A stretch of DNA of 11,396 nucleotides from Chrysochromulina parva (Eukaryota; Haptophyta; Prymnesiales; Chrysochromulinaceae). Made by a program: the position numbers and the translations under genes. Position 1 is the first letter of the stretch. The number at the start of each line of letters is the position of its first letter. The notes beneath the pieces were generated by a model. That model did no database searches, was not told the origin of the DNA, and saw only the letters and a list, made by a program, of their open reading frames with translations. Shown piece by piece: positions 1-6,865 of the stretch. The DNA lies in assembly GCA_002887195.1 (NCBI GenBank), contig PJAB01001930.1:1-11396 (forward strand), written 5' to 3'.

Positions 1-120
1 CGAGGCGGGCTGGGGTCGGGGCTGTCATGCCGCTCCGGCTTGCGACGAGGCGGGCTGGGGTCGGGGCTGTCATGCCGCTCCGGCTTGCGACGAGGCGGGC
101 TGGGGTCGGGGCTGTCATGC
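1..120 (-). repeat. 45-bp in-frame tandem repeat in BUD13 (2.7 copies visible)
   Basis: Copies at 1-45, 46-90 and 91-120 are identical over the visible bases. Each unit encodes 15 residues (KPERHDSPDPSPPRR). The array continues past the left edge, so total copy number is unknown. Identity at synonymous positions shows recent expansion or homogenisation. Confidence 0.95.
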
Positions 121-473
121 AGGGCGCGCTTGCTATTGCCAACGGGCACTTCTTCCCATTGACTGACTGGCGCACTGCGCGGCGCGGCTGCGCTGGCGGC
201 CCTCTGAGCCGTGTGCGCGGCAACGAGAGCGGCAGCGGCCTCGTCGAGCTGCGGCTTCTCCTCCTCGTCCTCGTCGTAGATCTCGCGGCCACCCGCGGCC
301 ACCACCTCGTCGGCGTCGATCACCCTCATGCCTGAGTGATGGTGATGGTGGTGCCGCTTGTGCTTCTTGTGTTTGTGCTCCTTCTTATCTCGCTTTTGCT
401 CGCTCGCATCGGTGCCGCCACCGTCCAGGTACCGCTTCAAATACTCGGCCTTGCTCTGCGTGGTGGTCGTCAT
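1..473 (-). CDS. BUD13: BUD13 homologue, N-terminal part (RES complex splicing factor), cut by window edge
   Basis: Reads from ATG at 473 leftward through 157 open codons to the window edge. Residues 9-16 read KAEYLKRYL-like (seen: SKAEYLKRYLDGG), the hallmark N-terminus of BUD13. A Lys/His-rich basic stretch follows, including six consecutive His, then GMRVIDADE, matching the GMRIVDDD motif of the family. An acidic EDEEEK segment comes next. The protein then enters 15-residue repeats containing RHDSPDPSPPRR, the repeat type seen in animal BUD13. Established knowledge: BUD13 is a subunit of the RES (retention and splicing) complex of the activated spliceosome in the nucleus. The conserved C-terminal domain lies outside the window, so integrity of the gene cannot be judged. 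No intron is needed in the visible part. It is divergent from the RING gene at 668. Confidence 0.92.
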   Translation of the reverse strand, partial: MTTTTQSKAEYLKRYLDGGGTDASEQKRDKKEHKHKKHKRHHHHHHSGMRVIDADEVVAAGGREIYDEDEEEKPQLDEAAAALVAAHTAQRAASAAAPRSAPVSQWEEVPVGNSKRALHDSPDPSPPRRKPERHDSPDPSPPRRKPERHDSPDPSPP

Positions 474-667
474 TTGCTGAAAAGACGACGAGCCGAGGTG
501 TCCTGAATCGCCGATGAGTGCACTGCGAAGAATGCGGACCGCAGACTGGACTCTGAATTTCGTCAACTCAAGTGCACGTTATCGCCCCACATTCCGCCGC
601 CCGATCTGTGGCGAGGGTCATCGCGGCTCTGCCTGTGAACGATCTGCCGCTCCGTTAACGAGACGCA
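474..667. promoter_or_regulatory. Divergent intergenic region between BUD13 and the RING gene
   Basis: 194 bp separate the two start codons, so both 5' UTRs and promoters must lie here or overlap the genes. No TATA box or other core element could be recognised. The call rests only on the head-to-head gene arrangement. Confidence 0.4.
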
Positions 668-1471
668 ATGGCAGGGACGAGCCAGTCCAGCGAGGAAAAG
701 GTTGAGGCCGTACAGTTCTTCGAGTGCAACATCTGCCTGGAGACTGCCTGCAACCCAGTCATAACCCAGTGCGGCCACCTCTACTGGTGCGTGCAAAATC
801 CCGAGAGCGCGAGCCATTTCACAAGCCGTGTGGCACCGTTCCAGACGCTGACCTCCTGCTGCCCGATTTCTCGCCCGTGCGCCGTTCCCTTGCAGCTGGC
901 CGTGCTTGTACAAGGTGCGCACCGCGCGCACTGGTGCCTATGCCTGCGTTCCGCTCTTTCCTCTCTCACAGCGCGCACGCTTCTCGCATGGCTGCCACAG
1001 TGGATGCGTGCCTCGCCGAACAACGCTGCCTGCCCCATCTGCAAGGCAGCCCTCTCCGAGGAGCGAATCATCCCGCTCTACGGCCGCGGGCGGGCAGAGG
1101 TAGACCCTCGCAAAGACGGCAGCTTACGGACCAGAATCAGCGACGAGCTCGACGCCGTACCGGCGCGGCCACGCGCGCCATTCTCTCCCTCCCTGCAGTC
1201 GCAGCAGGCGATCAGGCAGCAGCAGCAGTACCAGCAGCAGCAGCAAAACGCGACGCTCTCTTCGGGGCTCAGGGTGCTACCTTCAGTTTTGGGGCTGCAG
1301 CTCGTCTTTCCCATGCCGGGCATGCCACCGCTGGTGCCAGCCATGGCGATGCCGAGCGACGCGGTGGCGCCCACGATGGCCCTTACCGCGGAACAGGCGC
1401 AGCAGGCGTTCCTCTCGCGCATGCTGCTGCTGCTTGGATCGCTCATCATCTTCTGCCTGCTGCTCTTCTGA
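668..1471 (+). CDS. RNF5: RNF5/RNF185/RMA1-type membrane-anchored RING E3 ubiquitin ligase
   Basis: Proposed exons are 668-786, 896-914 and 1001-1471, giving 202 residues. The joined protein has a complete C3HC4 RING: C20, C23, C35, H37, C40, C43, C57, C60, in the order FECNICLETA, CGHLYCWPCLYKWM, CPICKAAL, IIPLYGRG. This is the RNF5/RNF185 signature, including the LYGRG tail. C40 is split across intron 1, and C43 lies in a 19-nt microexon. Reading straight through gives CGHLYWC and loses the zinc-binding pattern, which supports the splicing. A Gln-rich linker follows, then a C-terminal hydrophobic anchor (FLSRMLLLLGSLIIFCLLLF), as expected for a tail-anchored ER or mitochondrial outer-membrane ligase acting in protein quality control. 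The family usually has 180-200 residues. The two introns (109 and 86 nt) contain none of the repeats found in other genes here. An FSFG-type segment of the family appears only in another frame near 1258-1310, so a further small intron or sequence error is possible. Confidence 0.88.
   Translation: MAGTSQSSEEKVEAVQFFECNICLETACNPVITQCGHLYWCVQNPESASHFTSRVAPFQTLTSCCPISRPCAVPLQLAVLVQGAHRAHWCLCLRSALSSLTARTLLAWLPQWMRASPNNAACPICKAALSEERIIPLYGRGRAEVDPRKDGSLRTRISDELDAVPARPRAPFSPSLQSQQAIRQQQQYQQQQQNATLSSGLRVLPSVLGLQLVFPMPGMPPLVPAMAMPSDAVAPTMALTAEQAQQAFLSRMLLLLGSLIIFCLLLF
896..914 (+). other. 19-nt microexon of the RING gene
   Basis: Flanked by TGCAG before 896 and GTGCGC after 914. It completes a Cys codon and encodes WPCLYK, which contains zinc ligand C43 of the RING. 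Both flanks are proper AG and GT sites, and only this segment restores the C-x2-C spacing of the family. Confidence 0.85.
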
Positions 1472-1492
1472 GCTGCCCGTATTCGGCAGCAG

Positions 1493-1586
1493 GCCGGCAG
1501 AGGGCTTGACCTGATGAGGGACGCACTCAATCGCAATCAATCGCAATCAATTAGAGATGCAAGCGGGCCGGCAGAGGGCTCGACCT
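1493..1586. repeat. 10-bp array flanked by a 20-bp direct duplication, downstream of the RING gene
   Basis: GCCGGCAGAGGGCTTGACCT at 1493-1512 recurs with one mismatch at 1567-1586. Between them lies a short TCGCAATCAA array with 10-bp period (about 1529-1552). This is the same repeat family as the intron arrays elsewhere in the window. It starts about 20 bp after the RING stop codon, so it probably sits in the 3' UTR, antisense to that gene. Confidence 0.75.
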
Positions 1587-1618
1587 CTCTCGGCTATTAG
1601 CGAGCGTGCGTGACAGGC

Positions 1619-1704
1619 CATGCACAGCCGGTGCATGCAACCAGGGCATGCACAGCCGGTGCATGCAGCGAGTGCATGCAGCGAGTGCATGCACAGCCGG
1701 TGCT
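1619..1704. repeat. GCATGCAC-AGCCG-GTGCATGC palindromic repeat cluster
   Basis: Two clean hairpins (1619-1637 with a 7-bp stem; 1646-1666 with an 8-bp stem, both with loop AGCCG) and a third degraded copy at 1687-1703 lie in tandem, joined by GCATGCAGCGAGT-type spacers. They fall between the convergent RING and glutaredoxin-like genes. The rest of the gene-free stretch 1472-1947 holds only the array above and a 45-bp duplication next to the gene at 1948. Confidence 0.8.
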
Positions 1705-1915
1705 ATGGTTATGCGGACACCGACCACCCGAACGCCGGACGACAGTGTACTATACGAGTGACTAGTGGAGTGTGTATAGGTTCTCTGATAGGATCTAGCT
1801 AGCTGCTCTCCGTCGTTTCCATAACGCGCCACGGGAGACGAAATGACACGAACATAATGTGTTATTTACGCCGGTCTCCCGATTGATACGACGGTGATCA
1901 ATACAACGCGCGCAG

Positions 1916-2005
1916 GGCTCCCAGCTCTTCTGGCCGAGGCACGCCCATCACGGCGCGCATGGCTCCCAGCTCTTCTGGCCGAGGAACCCCGCGAATACCT
2001 GTGTG
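1916..2005 (-). repeat. 45-bp tandem duplication spanning the stop of the glutaredoxin-like gene
   Basis: The segment GGCTCCCAGCTCTTCTGGCC (plus strand) starts at 1916 and again at 1961, an exact 45-bp spacing, with flanking similarity. The annotated stop codon (1948-1950) lies in the spacer between the copies. In the neighbouring minus frame both copies encode GVPRPEELGA and the reading ends at 1898. Confidence 0.8.
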
Positions 2006-2589
2006 TGCCGGCCTGAGTCGAAGAGCTCCTGCACCTCGTCTCCGCCGCCCACGAATGTACATTGCTCCCCATAGATGAAGACCTGTGGGTAGGTGCGAGC
2101 GCCGCTTACGGCCCACAGCGCGTTCCGGGCCTCCTTCATGGGCGGCGAGGCGCCGTCGACGGGCACGTAGTCGATGCCCTTGGCCTGCAGCTGCGTCTCC
2201 ACTTTCCGCCATGCGACCTCGAAGAGCTGGTTCGAGGCGTAGCTCGTGAAGAGCACAATGCACTTGCCCTTGTACGGCTCGAGCGGGTCGCCGACGGCCG
2301 CGCTTGCCATCTCTGTCACGGGCGGTGCCAGCGGAGGCGGCGGCGGCGGCGGCATCGATGGCGCCGCCGCTGGAGCGGGAGCTGGAGCGGGAGCTGGAGT
2401 AGGAGCGGCGGCAGCAGCGGCGGGCGCGGGCGCAGGCGCCGCGATGACAGCACCTTCCACAAGCTGGGCGTCTTTTACCTCGACCCACGTGGTTTTACCG
2501 TCATCGAACTCCACCCGAAGTCGAGGACCCATGACTTTGAGTATGCGGCCAGAGCCTTTCGGCGTCCTCACAAGATCGCCCTCTTGCAT
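1948..2589 (-). CDS. Glutaredoxin/SH3BGRL-like protein with N-terminal SH3-like domain
   Basis: A single exon of 213 residues. The start is ATG at 2589; an in-frame stop lies upstream at 2641-2643 and no earlier ATG is in frame. Residues 1-47 (EGDLVRTPKGSGRILKVMG, then RVEFDDGKTTWVEV) look like a small beta-barrel of SH3/Tudor/KOW type; this is inference. Residues 48-95 are an Ala/Pro linker with seven consecutive prolines. Residues about 105-195 resemble a glutaredoxin-fold domain: CIVLFTSYASN, a predicted cis-proline in TYPQVFIYG (P168), then FVGGGDEVQELFDSG, the Grx GG-D motif. The usual CPYC or CGFS active site is absent (SYASN instead), so thiol-disulfide oxidoreductase activity is doubtful and an SH3BGRL-like or adaptor role is possible. 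The C-terminal tail is uncertain because a 45-bp duplication straddles the stop. It is divergent from the Kelch gene. Confidence 0.75.
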   Translation of the reverse strand: MQEGDLVRTPKGSGRILKVMGPRLRVEFDDGKTTWVEVKDAQLVEGAVIAAPAPAPAAAAAAPTPAPAPAPAPAAAPSMPPPPPPPLAPPVTEMASAAVGDPLEPYKGKCIVLFTSYASNQLFEVAWRKVETQLQAKGIDYVPVDGASPPMKEARNALWAVSGARTYPQVFIYGEQCTFVGGGDEVQELFDSGRHTQVFAGFLGQKSWEPCAP

Positions 2590-2827
2590 CGGGATGGCCC
2601 GATTTGCGATTTCATCACAAGCATCCAGCGTTCTTTGCAATCAATCCTTCGCGAACGGAAACCCTAGTCCTTGTCCACCCGCATGCAGCCCCCGCCCTCG
2701 GAGGGACCGTCAGTGGGAGTTTCTTCTCGACGGCGTGAAATTCCTCACACGCTCGCTCCCCCCGCACAAACGTCCGCGAAAGCGGTGTCGAAGCGCGTGC
2801 TCGAGCCGCCATCACGCTGCGCTCTCC
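2590..2827. promoter_or_regulatory. Divergent intergenic region between glutaredoxin-like and Kelch genes
   Basis: 238 bp separate two head-to-head start codons and should contain both promoters. No TATA-like element was recognised. The call is based on arrangement only. Confidence 0.35.
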
Positions 2828-4385
2828 ATGGCGTCCGGGATCGGGTACACGCCGCTCCCGACCTGCAACAATCACCCACGAAGCACGTCGTCGTCGGTCG
2901 TTGGCTTGGCTCAGGCACTCGGCGTGGCGGTGCTGCTTGGGCTGAGCCTCGTCCTGTGCATCTGGTGGCGCACCGCAGCAGACATCGGTCAGTTCCCCGC
3001 ACAGCGATGGCAGGAGCTGGCTCCAATCCCGGACGCGCTTGGCGTTGCTGGGCCGTTTGTGGGCGCCTCTGGCGGTGCGCTGCTCCTCGCGGGCGGTGCC
3101 AACTTTCCCGACCGACCACCGTGGGAGGGCGGCGCGAAGCACTGGCTCGATGCCGTGTACGCCCTGGAGTCTCCGCAGGCCACACGCTGGATGCTCGTCG
3201 GTCGCCTGCCGCACCCGCTCGGGTACGGCGTCTCGGCGAGTTGGCGAGGTCGTCTGCTCTGCGTCGGTGGCAGCGACGGGTCGGCGCACCGTGCCACCGT
3301 CCTTGCCCTCCGTTACTCGTACCGCGTCGGCACCGGTACTGTGGAAATGGAGGCCGGCCCTTCGCTCCCAGTGGCCCTGGCGAACGCGGCTGGCGTGCTC
3401 GTGGGCGACGTGCTCTACGTGGCCGGCGGCTCCACGAGCCCACAGGCCACCGTGGCGTGTTCACAGCTGTGGAGATTGCATCTCGTCGAGGGCCTGAGTG
3501 CGAGCTCGTGGCGAGCGTTACCGGCCATCCCGGGGCCCGGGCGCGTGTTGCCGGCGATCGGGTGGAGCAGCCTCACCCAGCGAGTGCTGCTCATCAGTGG
3601 CGCGCGGCTGCTGCCAACGGCCGATGGCACGGGCTCGACTCGTGACGAACCCTGACGAACCCTGACGAATCCTGACGAACCCTGACGAACCCTGACGAAC
3701 CCTGGCTGCTGCCAACGGCCGATGGCATGGGCTCGACGCGTGAGTTCCTTCGCGACGGTTTCGGTGGCATGCAAGTGCTCATCACGGCGCCTTTCGCTCC
3801 TCTTCCCACCACAGGTGAGTTCCTTCGGGACGGCTTCGCCTTCGACCCCGCACTGAGCACCTGGCGCCAGCTGAAACCACCGCCGCGCGCTCTCGTCGGG
3901 TCGCCCGGCCCGGCGCTCGAGCTCACATCTCGCGCCGAGCTCATACCACCTTCCAAATTAGGAACACGGAATGCCATGCTCTTCCTGCCCGGGGACGACG
4001 GCGCCCACTTTGGGGAGCAAGCGGTACGTCCTGATTGCGACTGATTGCGACTAATTGCGACTGATTGCGACTGATTGCGACTGATTGCGACTGATTGCGA
4101 CTGATTGGATTGGCTTCCCTATCACAGGCCCTCAAGGATCGTCACCCGGGCTTCGGCGCTATGATGATGAGCTACAGCGAGATCGAGGACAGCTGGAGCG
4201 CAGTTTCGTCAAGTGCCATGGCCTTCCCGGGCGGAGCGCCCGTGACGACGCAGGCGGCCCGCTGGGGTGCGTTGTGGGTGATCCCGAGCGGCGAGGTGCG
4301 CCCTGGGGTGCGCACACCGCGGGTGGTGGCCTTGGTGCTGCCCGGGGGCGAGGCAAGGGGCGAGGAGGCTCAGGCTGCAACTTAG
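2828..4385 (+). CDS. NanM/YjhT-type Kelch beta-propeller (cyclically permuted mutarotase family), membrane anchored
   Basis: Exons 2828-3641, 3815-4023 and 4128-4385 join in frame to 426 residues. A hydrophobic segment near residues 30-47 (ALGVAVLLGLSLVLCIWW) followed by R suggests a signal anchor. The propeller shows family motifs: WQELAPIPDALGVAGPF, LLLAGGANFPDRPPWEGG, then HPLGYGVSASW, LCVGGSDG, LANAAGVLVGDVLYVAGG, LPAIPGPGRVLP, REFLRDGFAFDP, the pair GEQA-LKDRHPGFG, and GEVRPGVRTPRV near the end. Bacterial relatives are N-acetylneuraminate epimerases/mutarotases; the substrate here is unknown. The CGT codon for R in REFLRD is split by intron 1. Intron 1 (3642-3814) is a nested repeat insertion and intron 2 (4024-4127) is a 10-bp CTGATTGCGA array ending in CACAG. 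Reading through intron 1 hits an early stop, so splicing is needed. Confidence 0.85.
3642..3814 (+). repeat. Kelch intron 1: 10-bp CTGACGAACC array plus duplicated exon plus introner
   Basis: After GTGACGAAC come six CTGACGAA(C/T)C-type units (about 3643-3703). A copy of the end of exon 1 follows (3704-3742, matching 3606-3644 with two mismatches), then a copy of the start of exon 2 beginning GTGAGTTCCTTCG (3742-3765 region). An introner core comes last (3767-3814), immediately before exon 2. Two insertions, each with its own flanking duplication, best explain this structure. Confidence 0.8.
3767..3814 (+). mobile_element. Introner-like element, copy 1
   Basis: GCATGCAAGTGCTCATCACG start, pyrimidine tract and CCACAG end. 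It is in the sense orientation of the Kelch gene and directly abuts exon 2. Confidence 0.8.
4029..4110 (+). repeat. CTGATTGCGA 10-bp array in Kelch intron 2
   Basis: Eight near-identical units follow the donor GTACGTC at 4024. Each carries CTGAT or CTAAT, resembling a branch site. The intron ends with TTGGCTTCCCTATCACAG at 4127. Confidence 0.9.
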
Positions 4386-4521
4386 GTCTAAAGGCAATGG
4401 CTCGCCGCCAATTAGCAATTTTCGTTACGTTTCGTTCTTTCCCACAAATAAGTCACAGGTCTAAGGCAATGGCTCGCCGCCAATTTTCGTTACGTTTCGT
4501 TGTTACCCACAAATAAGTCAC
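4384..4521 (+). repeat. Two tandem copies of a 65-73 bp sequence after the Kelch gene
   Basis: Copy 1 (4384-4456) and copy 2 (4457-4521) both begin AGGTCTAA, share GGCAATGGCTCGCCGCCAAT and end CCCACAAATAAGTCAC. Small indels separate them. They start at the Kelch stop codon and probably lie in its 3' UTR. The remainder up to 4660 shows no other feature. Confidence 0.85.
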
Positions 4522-4660
4522 CCGGGTTCGTCATTTCCAGGACCGGCCTGGAAGTTGCACTTCGCTTCGTCAAACTCGTGAAGACGAAATTGATTCCCTT
4601 CGGTCGTCCACAAGCCTCCAACCCACGAGGAGAGGCCTTTCAGAACAACTCACACGCGAC

Positions 4661-5215
4661 ATGGCCACCGAGGGCCTCCCGATGCGCCGAACGCCGAGCT
4701 CTCTGCTGTCATTCAAGCTGCGCGAGGTCCGCAAGCCTCGCGGATCGCCCTTTCGTGCTCGCCCCGACCTCCTCTGTGCGAGCGCGCGCGCGCTCTCGGA
4801 GGTTCCGTGCTCACTCCCTTGCATTCCGTTTGGCAGTTCCTTGACTCTAAGGAAGAGCCGACGCAGGAGTTGCCGCTGCCGCTGATCGCTGAGCGTAGCG
4901 TAGCACCGCGCCAGCACCACCGGCAGCAGAGCAAGAGCGCACTCTTGCAAGCACATCCCACCAATGCCGTCTACGGTGCGCCCGAATTCGCCTGTGAACG
5001 TGGCCGTGGACCTCCTCCTCCACGCGAGCCCTCTCGAATCTTCCCACAGCCTTCCCGAGTCCCTCCCACGCTCACTCTCTGTGTGTCGCACATCGCCGCC
5101 CGCAGTCGACTGCTTCTTCTACGGCTTCTGGCTGCCGATGGAGAAGCTTCCAGCTTATCAGGCGAGCATGTCACACCATCCGGGCATGGCGGCCATGGCG
5201 GCGGTCGGCTCTTGA
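4661..5215 (+). CDS. Unrecognised small protein, 3 proposed exons
   Basis: Proposed exons 4661-4726, 4837-4975 and 5106-5215 give 104 residues with all phases consistent and a stop at 5213-5215. The joined protein starts MATEGLPMRRTPSS, crosses the first junction as KLRE-FLDSKEEPTQELPLPL, has a basic Gln/His-rich middle (APRQHHRQQSK), and ends with an aromatic stretch VDCFFYGFWLPMEKLP and a Met/Ala/His-rich tail. I do not recognise a family. Support is indirect: splice sites (GTCCGC...GGCAG and GTGCGC...CGCAG), a plausible pyrimidine-rich 3' end for each intron, and a total length divisible by three. The first donor, GTCCGC, is weak. Its introns lack the repeat families of the neighbours. It is convergent with ClpX. 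Alternative exon choices, or no gene, remain possible. Confidence 0.5.
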
Positions 5216-5464
5216 TGAGCGCGCGCGCTGCGACAGGCGCGCGGTTGTACTGACGTGGCCGCCACCCCACGGAGTGGCCGGCCACCGCACTCAGTCCGGT
5301 AGTGAAGGTAGTTCGAGTCAGTATGTACAGTATGTGGTCGTAGGGCATGTCGTAGGCATGGTCGTAGGCCGTACCGTAGAGGGAGACACCTGGCCCGGTG
5401 AGAATTCGGAATAAATTCGATTCGTACCACGAGTCGATACCGCGCGCGACTCCTCCTCACCTCT
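5216..5464. other. Convergent intergenic region
   Basis: Lies between the stop codons of the small gene and ClpX. It contains short GGTCGTAGG-type repeats around 5334-5380 and one AATAAA on the plus strand near 5411 that could be a poly(A) signal; this is unproven. No gene was seen. Confidence 0.4.
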
Positions 5465-6831
5465 TTACCTCGAGGCTACACCGGCGCGTCCTATCCCGGC
5501 GCCCGCCCCTCCCTCAAGCAGCCGGCGCAGCGCCTCCTGCGGCTGACGAATCATACTCGCATCCACCTCGAGCTTCGTCAGCGCCGTCCCGGGCAGCTCA
5601 AACTTGAAGTGACGAAGCGCACCTTCCAAAACGGTGAGCAGCCCCCGGGCTCCGGTCTGCTCGGCGGTCGGTCATCCGTGCTCATCAGTGGCAGTCAATA
5701 GCAATCAGCGGCACTCAGCGGCACTCTGCGGGGGCCCTCAGCGGCACTCAGCGGCACTCAGCGGCACTCAGCGACACTCCGTGGCAATCAGTGGCAATCA
5801 GAGGCAATCAGTGGCAATCAGTGGCAATCAGTGGCAATCAGTGGCACTCGCCTGTTCGGCGGCCGCTCGGCGCGCCACCTCGCGCAGAGCGCACGGGAGC
5901 AGCACGAGCTCGATCTCGTACCTGCCATAATAGGCAATCATGATGGCAATCATTATGGCAATCAAGCGCAATCACAGGCGCAGCACGAGTTCGATCTCAT
6001 ACCTTCCACAATCAGAAGCAATCACGATGGTAATCAAGCACCATCCGATGGCGCGATCTGAGGCGATCCGATCTGGCGCGCTCGAGATCACGATGGCCAT
6101 CAATCTGGCGCGCTCGAGATCTCGCGCGCACCCTTCGAAATCTCGCACGATCTGCGCCGCTACCGAGTCGTGCGCGTCGGTGAGCACCTGTGGGGAGAGG
6201 GGGGGGCGGGCGCCATAGTGAGCACTTGCATGTCGGCACTTGGTAAGCACCCGAAACAGATCGGCCTCGCGCAGCCGTTGGCACGGGCCGCGCCGTAGTG
6301 AGCACTTGCATGCAGGCACGCACCCGAAACAGATCGGCCTCGCGCAGCCGTTGGCACGCGACGCGCACGGGGATGCGCCCGATGAACTCTGGCTCGAGTC
6401 CATGGCGTACCTGTGGGGAGTGGGGGCGTTGTGGTGAGCACTTGCATGCAGGCCGACCCGATGAACTCTGGCTCGAGTCCATGGCGTACCTGTGGGGAGA
6501 GGGGGCGTTGTAGTGAGCACTTGCATGCAGGCCGAGAGCGCGCGCGGGGATGCGCCCGATTGAACTCTGGCGCACCTGCCATATTAGGTACTCGTGAGGG
6601 CACTCAGAACGCAATCGAAACGCAATCAGAACGCAATCCGAACGCAATCAGGCGCAATCAGGCGCAATCAGGCGCAATCATACGAAATCGGCCGTCTGCG
6701 CCAAATGAAGCACGTCAGGGAGCTCCTCTGATTGCCTCTGATTGCCTCTGATTGCCAAATGAAGTACGTCAGGGAGCTCCTCCTTCGCCTCCGCCTCTTG
6801 CTGCTGCTGCTGCGGCTGCTGCTGCTGCTGC

Positions 6832-6865
<34 letters not shown>

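Larger units (their letters stand above)
6188..6323 (-). repeat. ClpX intron made of a truncated introner, an exon copy and a full introner
   Basis: In sense order: GTGCGTGCC, a truncated introner (6314-6286), a copy of the end of the upstream exon (GTGCCAACGGCTGCGCGAGG and on to TTTCGGGTGC), then a complete introner ending CCCCACAG at 6188. Confidence 0.85.
6411..6683 (-). repeat. ClpX intron with CTGATTGCGC array, two exon copies and two introners
   Basis: The sense-strand intron opens GTATGATTGCGCC with a 10-bp array (about 6681-6604). It then holds two copies of the downstream exon, one decayed (near 6575) and one identical over 33 bp (6489-6457), each followed by an introner. The exon starts GTACGCCATGG at 6410. 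Confidence 0.85.

Noticed and set aside
332..352. Six consecutive His codons in BUD13, like a cloning tag
   Set aside because: They sit inside the basic Lys/His stretch of a natural BUD13 N-terminus, with no vector sequence around, so contamination is unlikely.
1898..2488. Long Arg-rich minus-strand reading frame
   Set aside because: It overlaps the glutaredoxin-like gene in another frame, is low complexity from GC-rich repeats, and has no family motifs.
2590..2640. Upstream extension of the glutaredoxin-like gene to 2640
   Set aside because: That start would be TTG; the first in-frame ATG is at 2589.
2615..3464. Long minus-strand reading frames opposite the Kelch gene
   Set aside because: Antisense shadows of a well-supported propeller gene in GC-rich DNA; compositions are Arg/Ala/Pro-rich without motifs.
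4807..5253. Single 148-residue plus-strand frame as the gene product at this locus
   Set aside because: It is partly used as exon 2 of the proposed small gene, but its 3' half is low-complexity and the third exon reads better in another frame.
5972..6647. Overlapping minus-strand frames with repeated [10 protein letters not shown] or CMQVLTT peptides
   Set aside because: These are read-throughs of introner copies joined to exon pieces, not separate proteins; the spliced ClpX frame explains the conserved parts.
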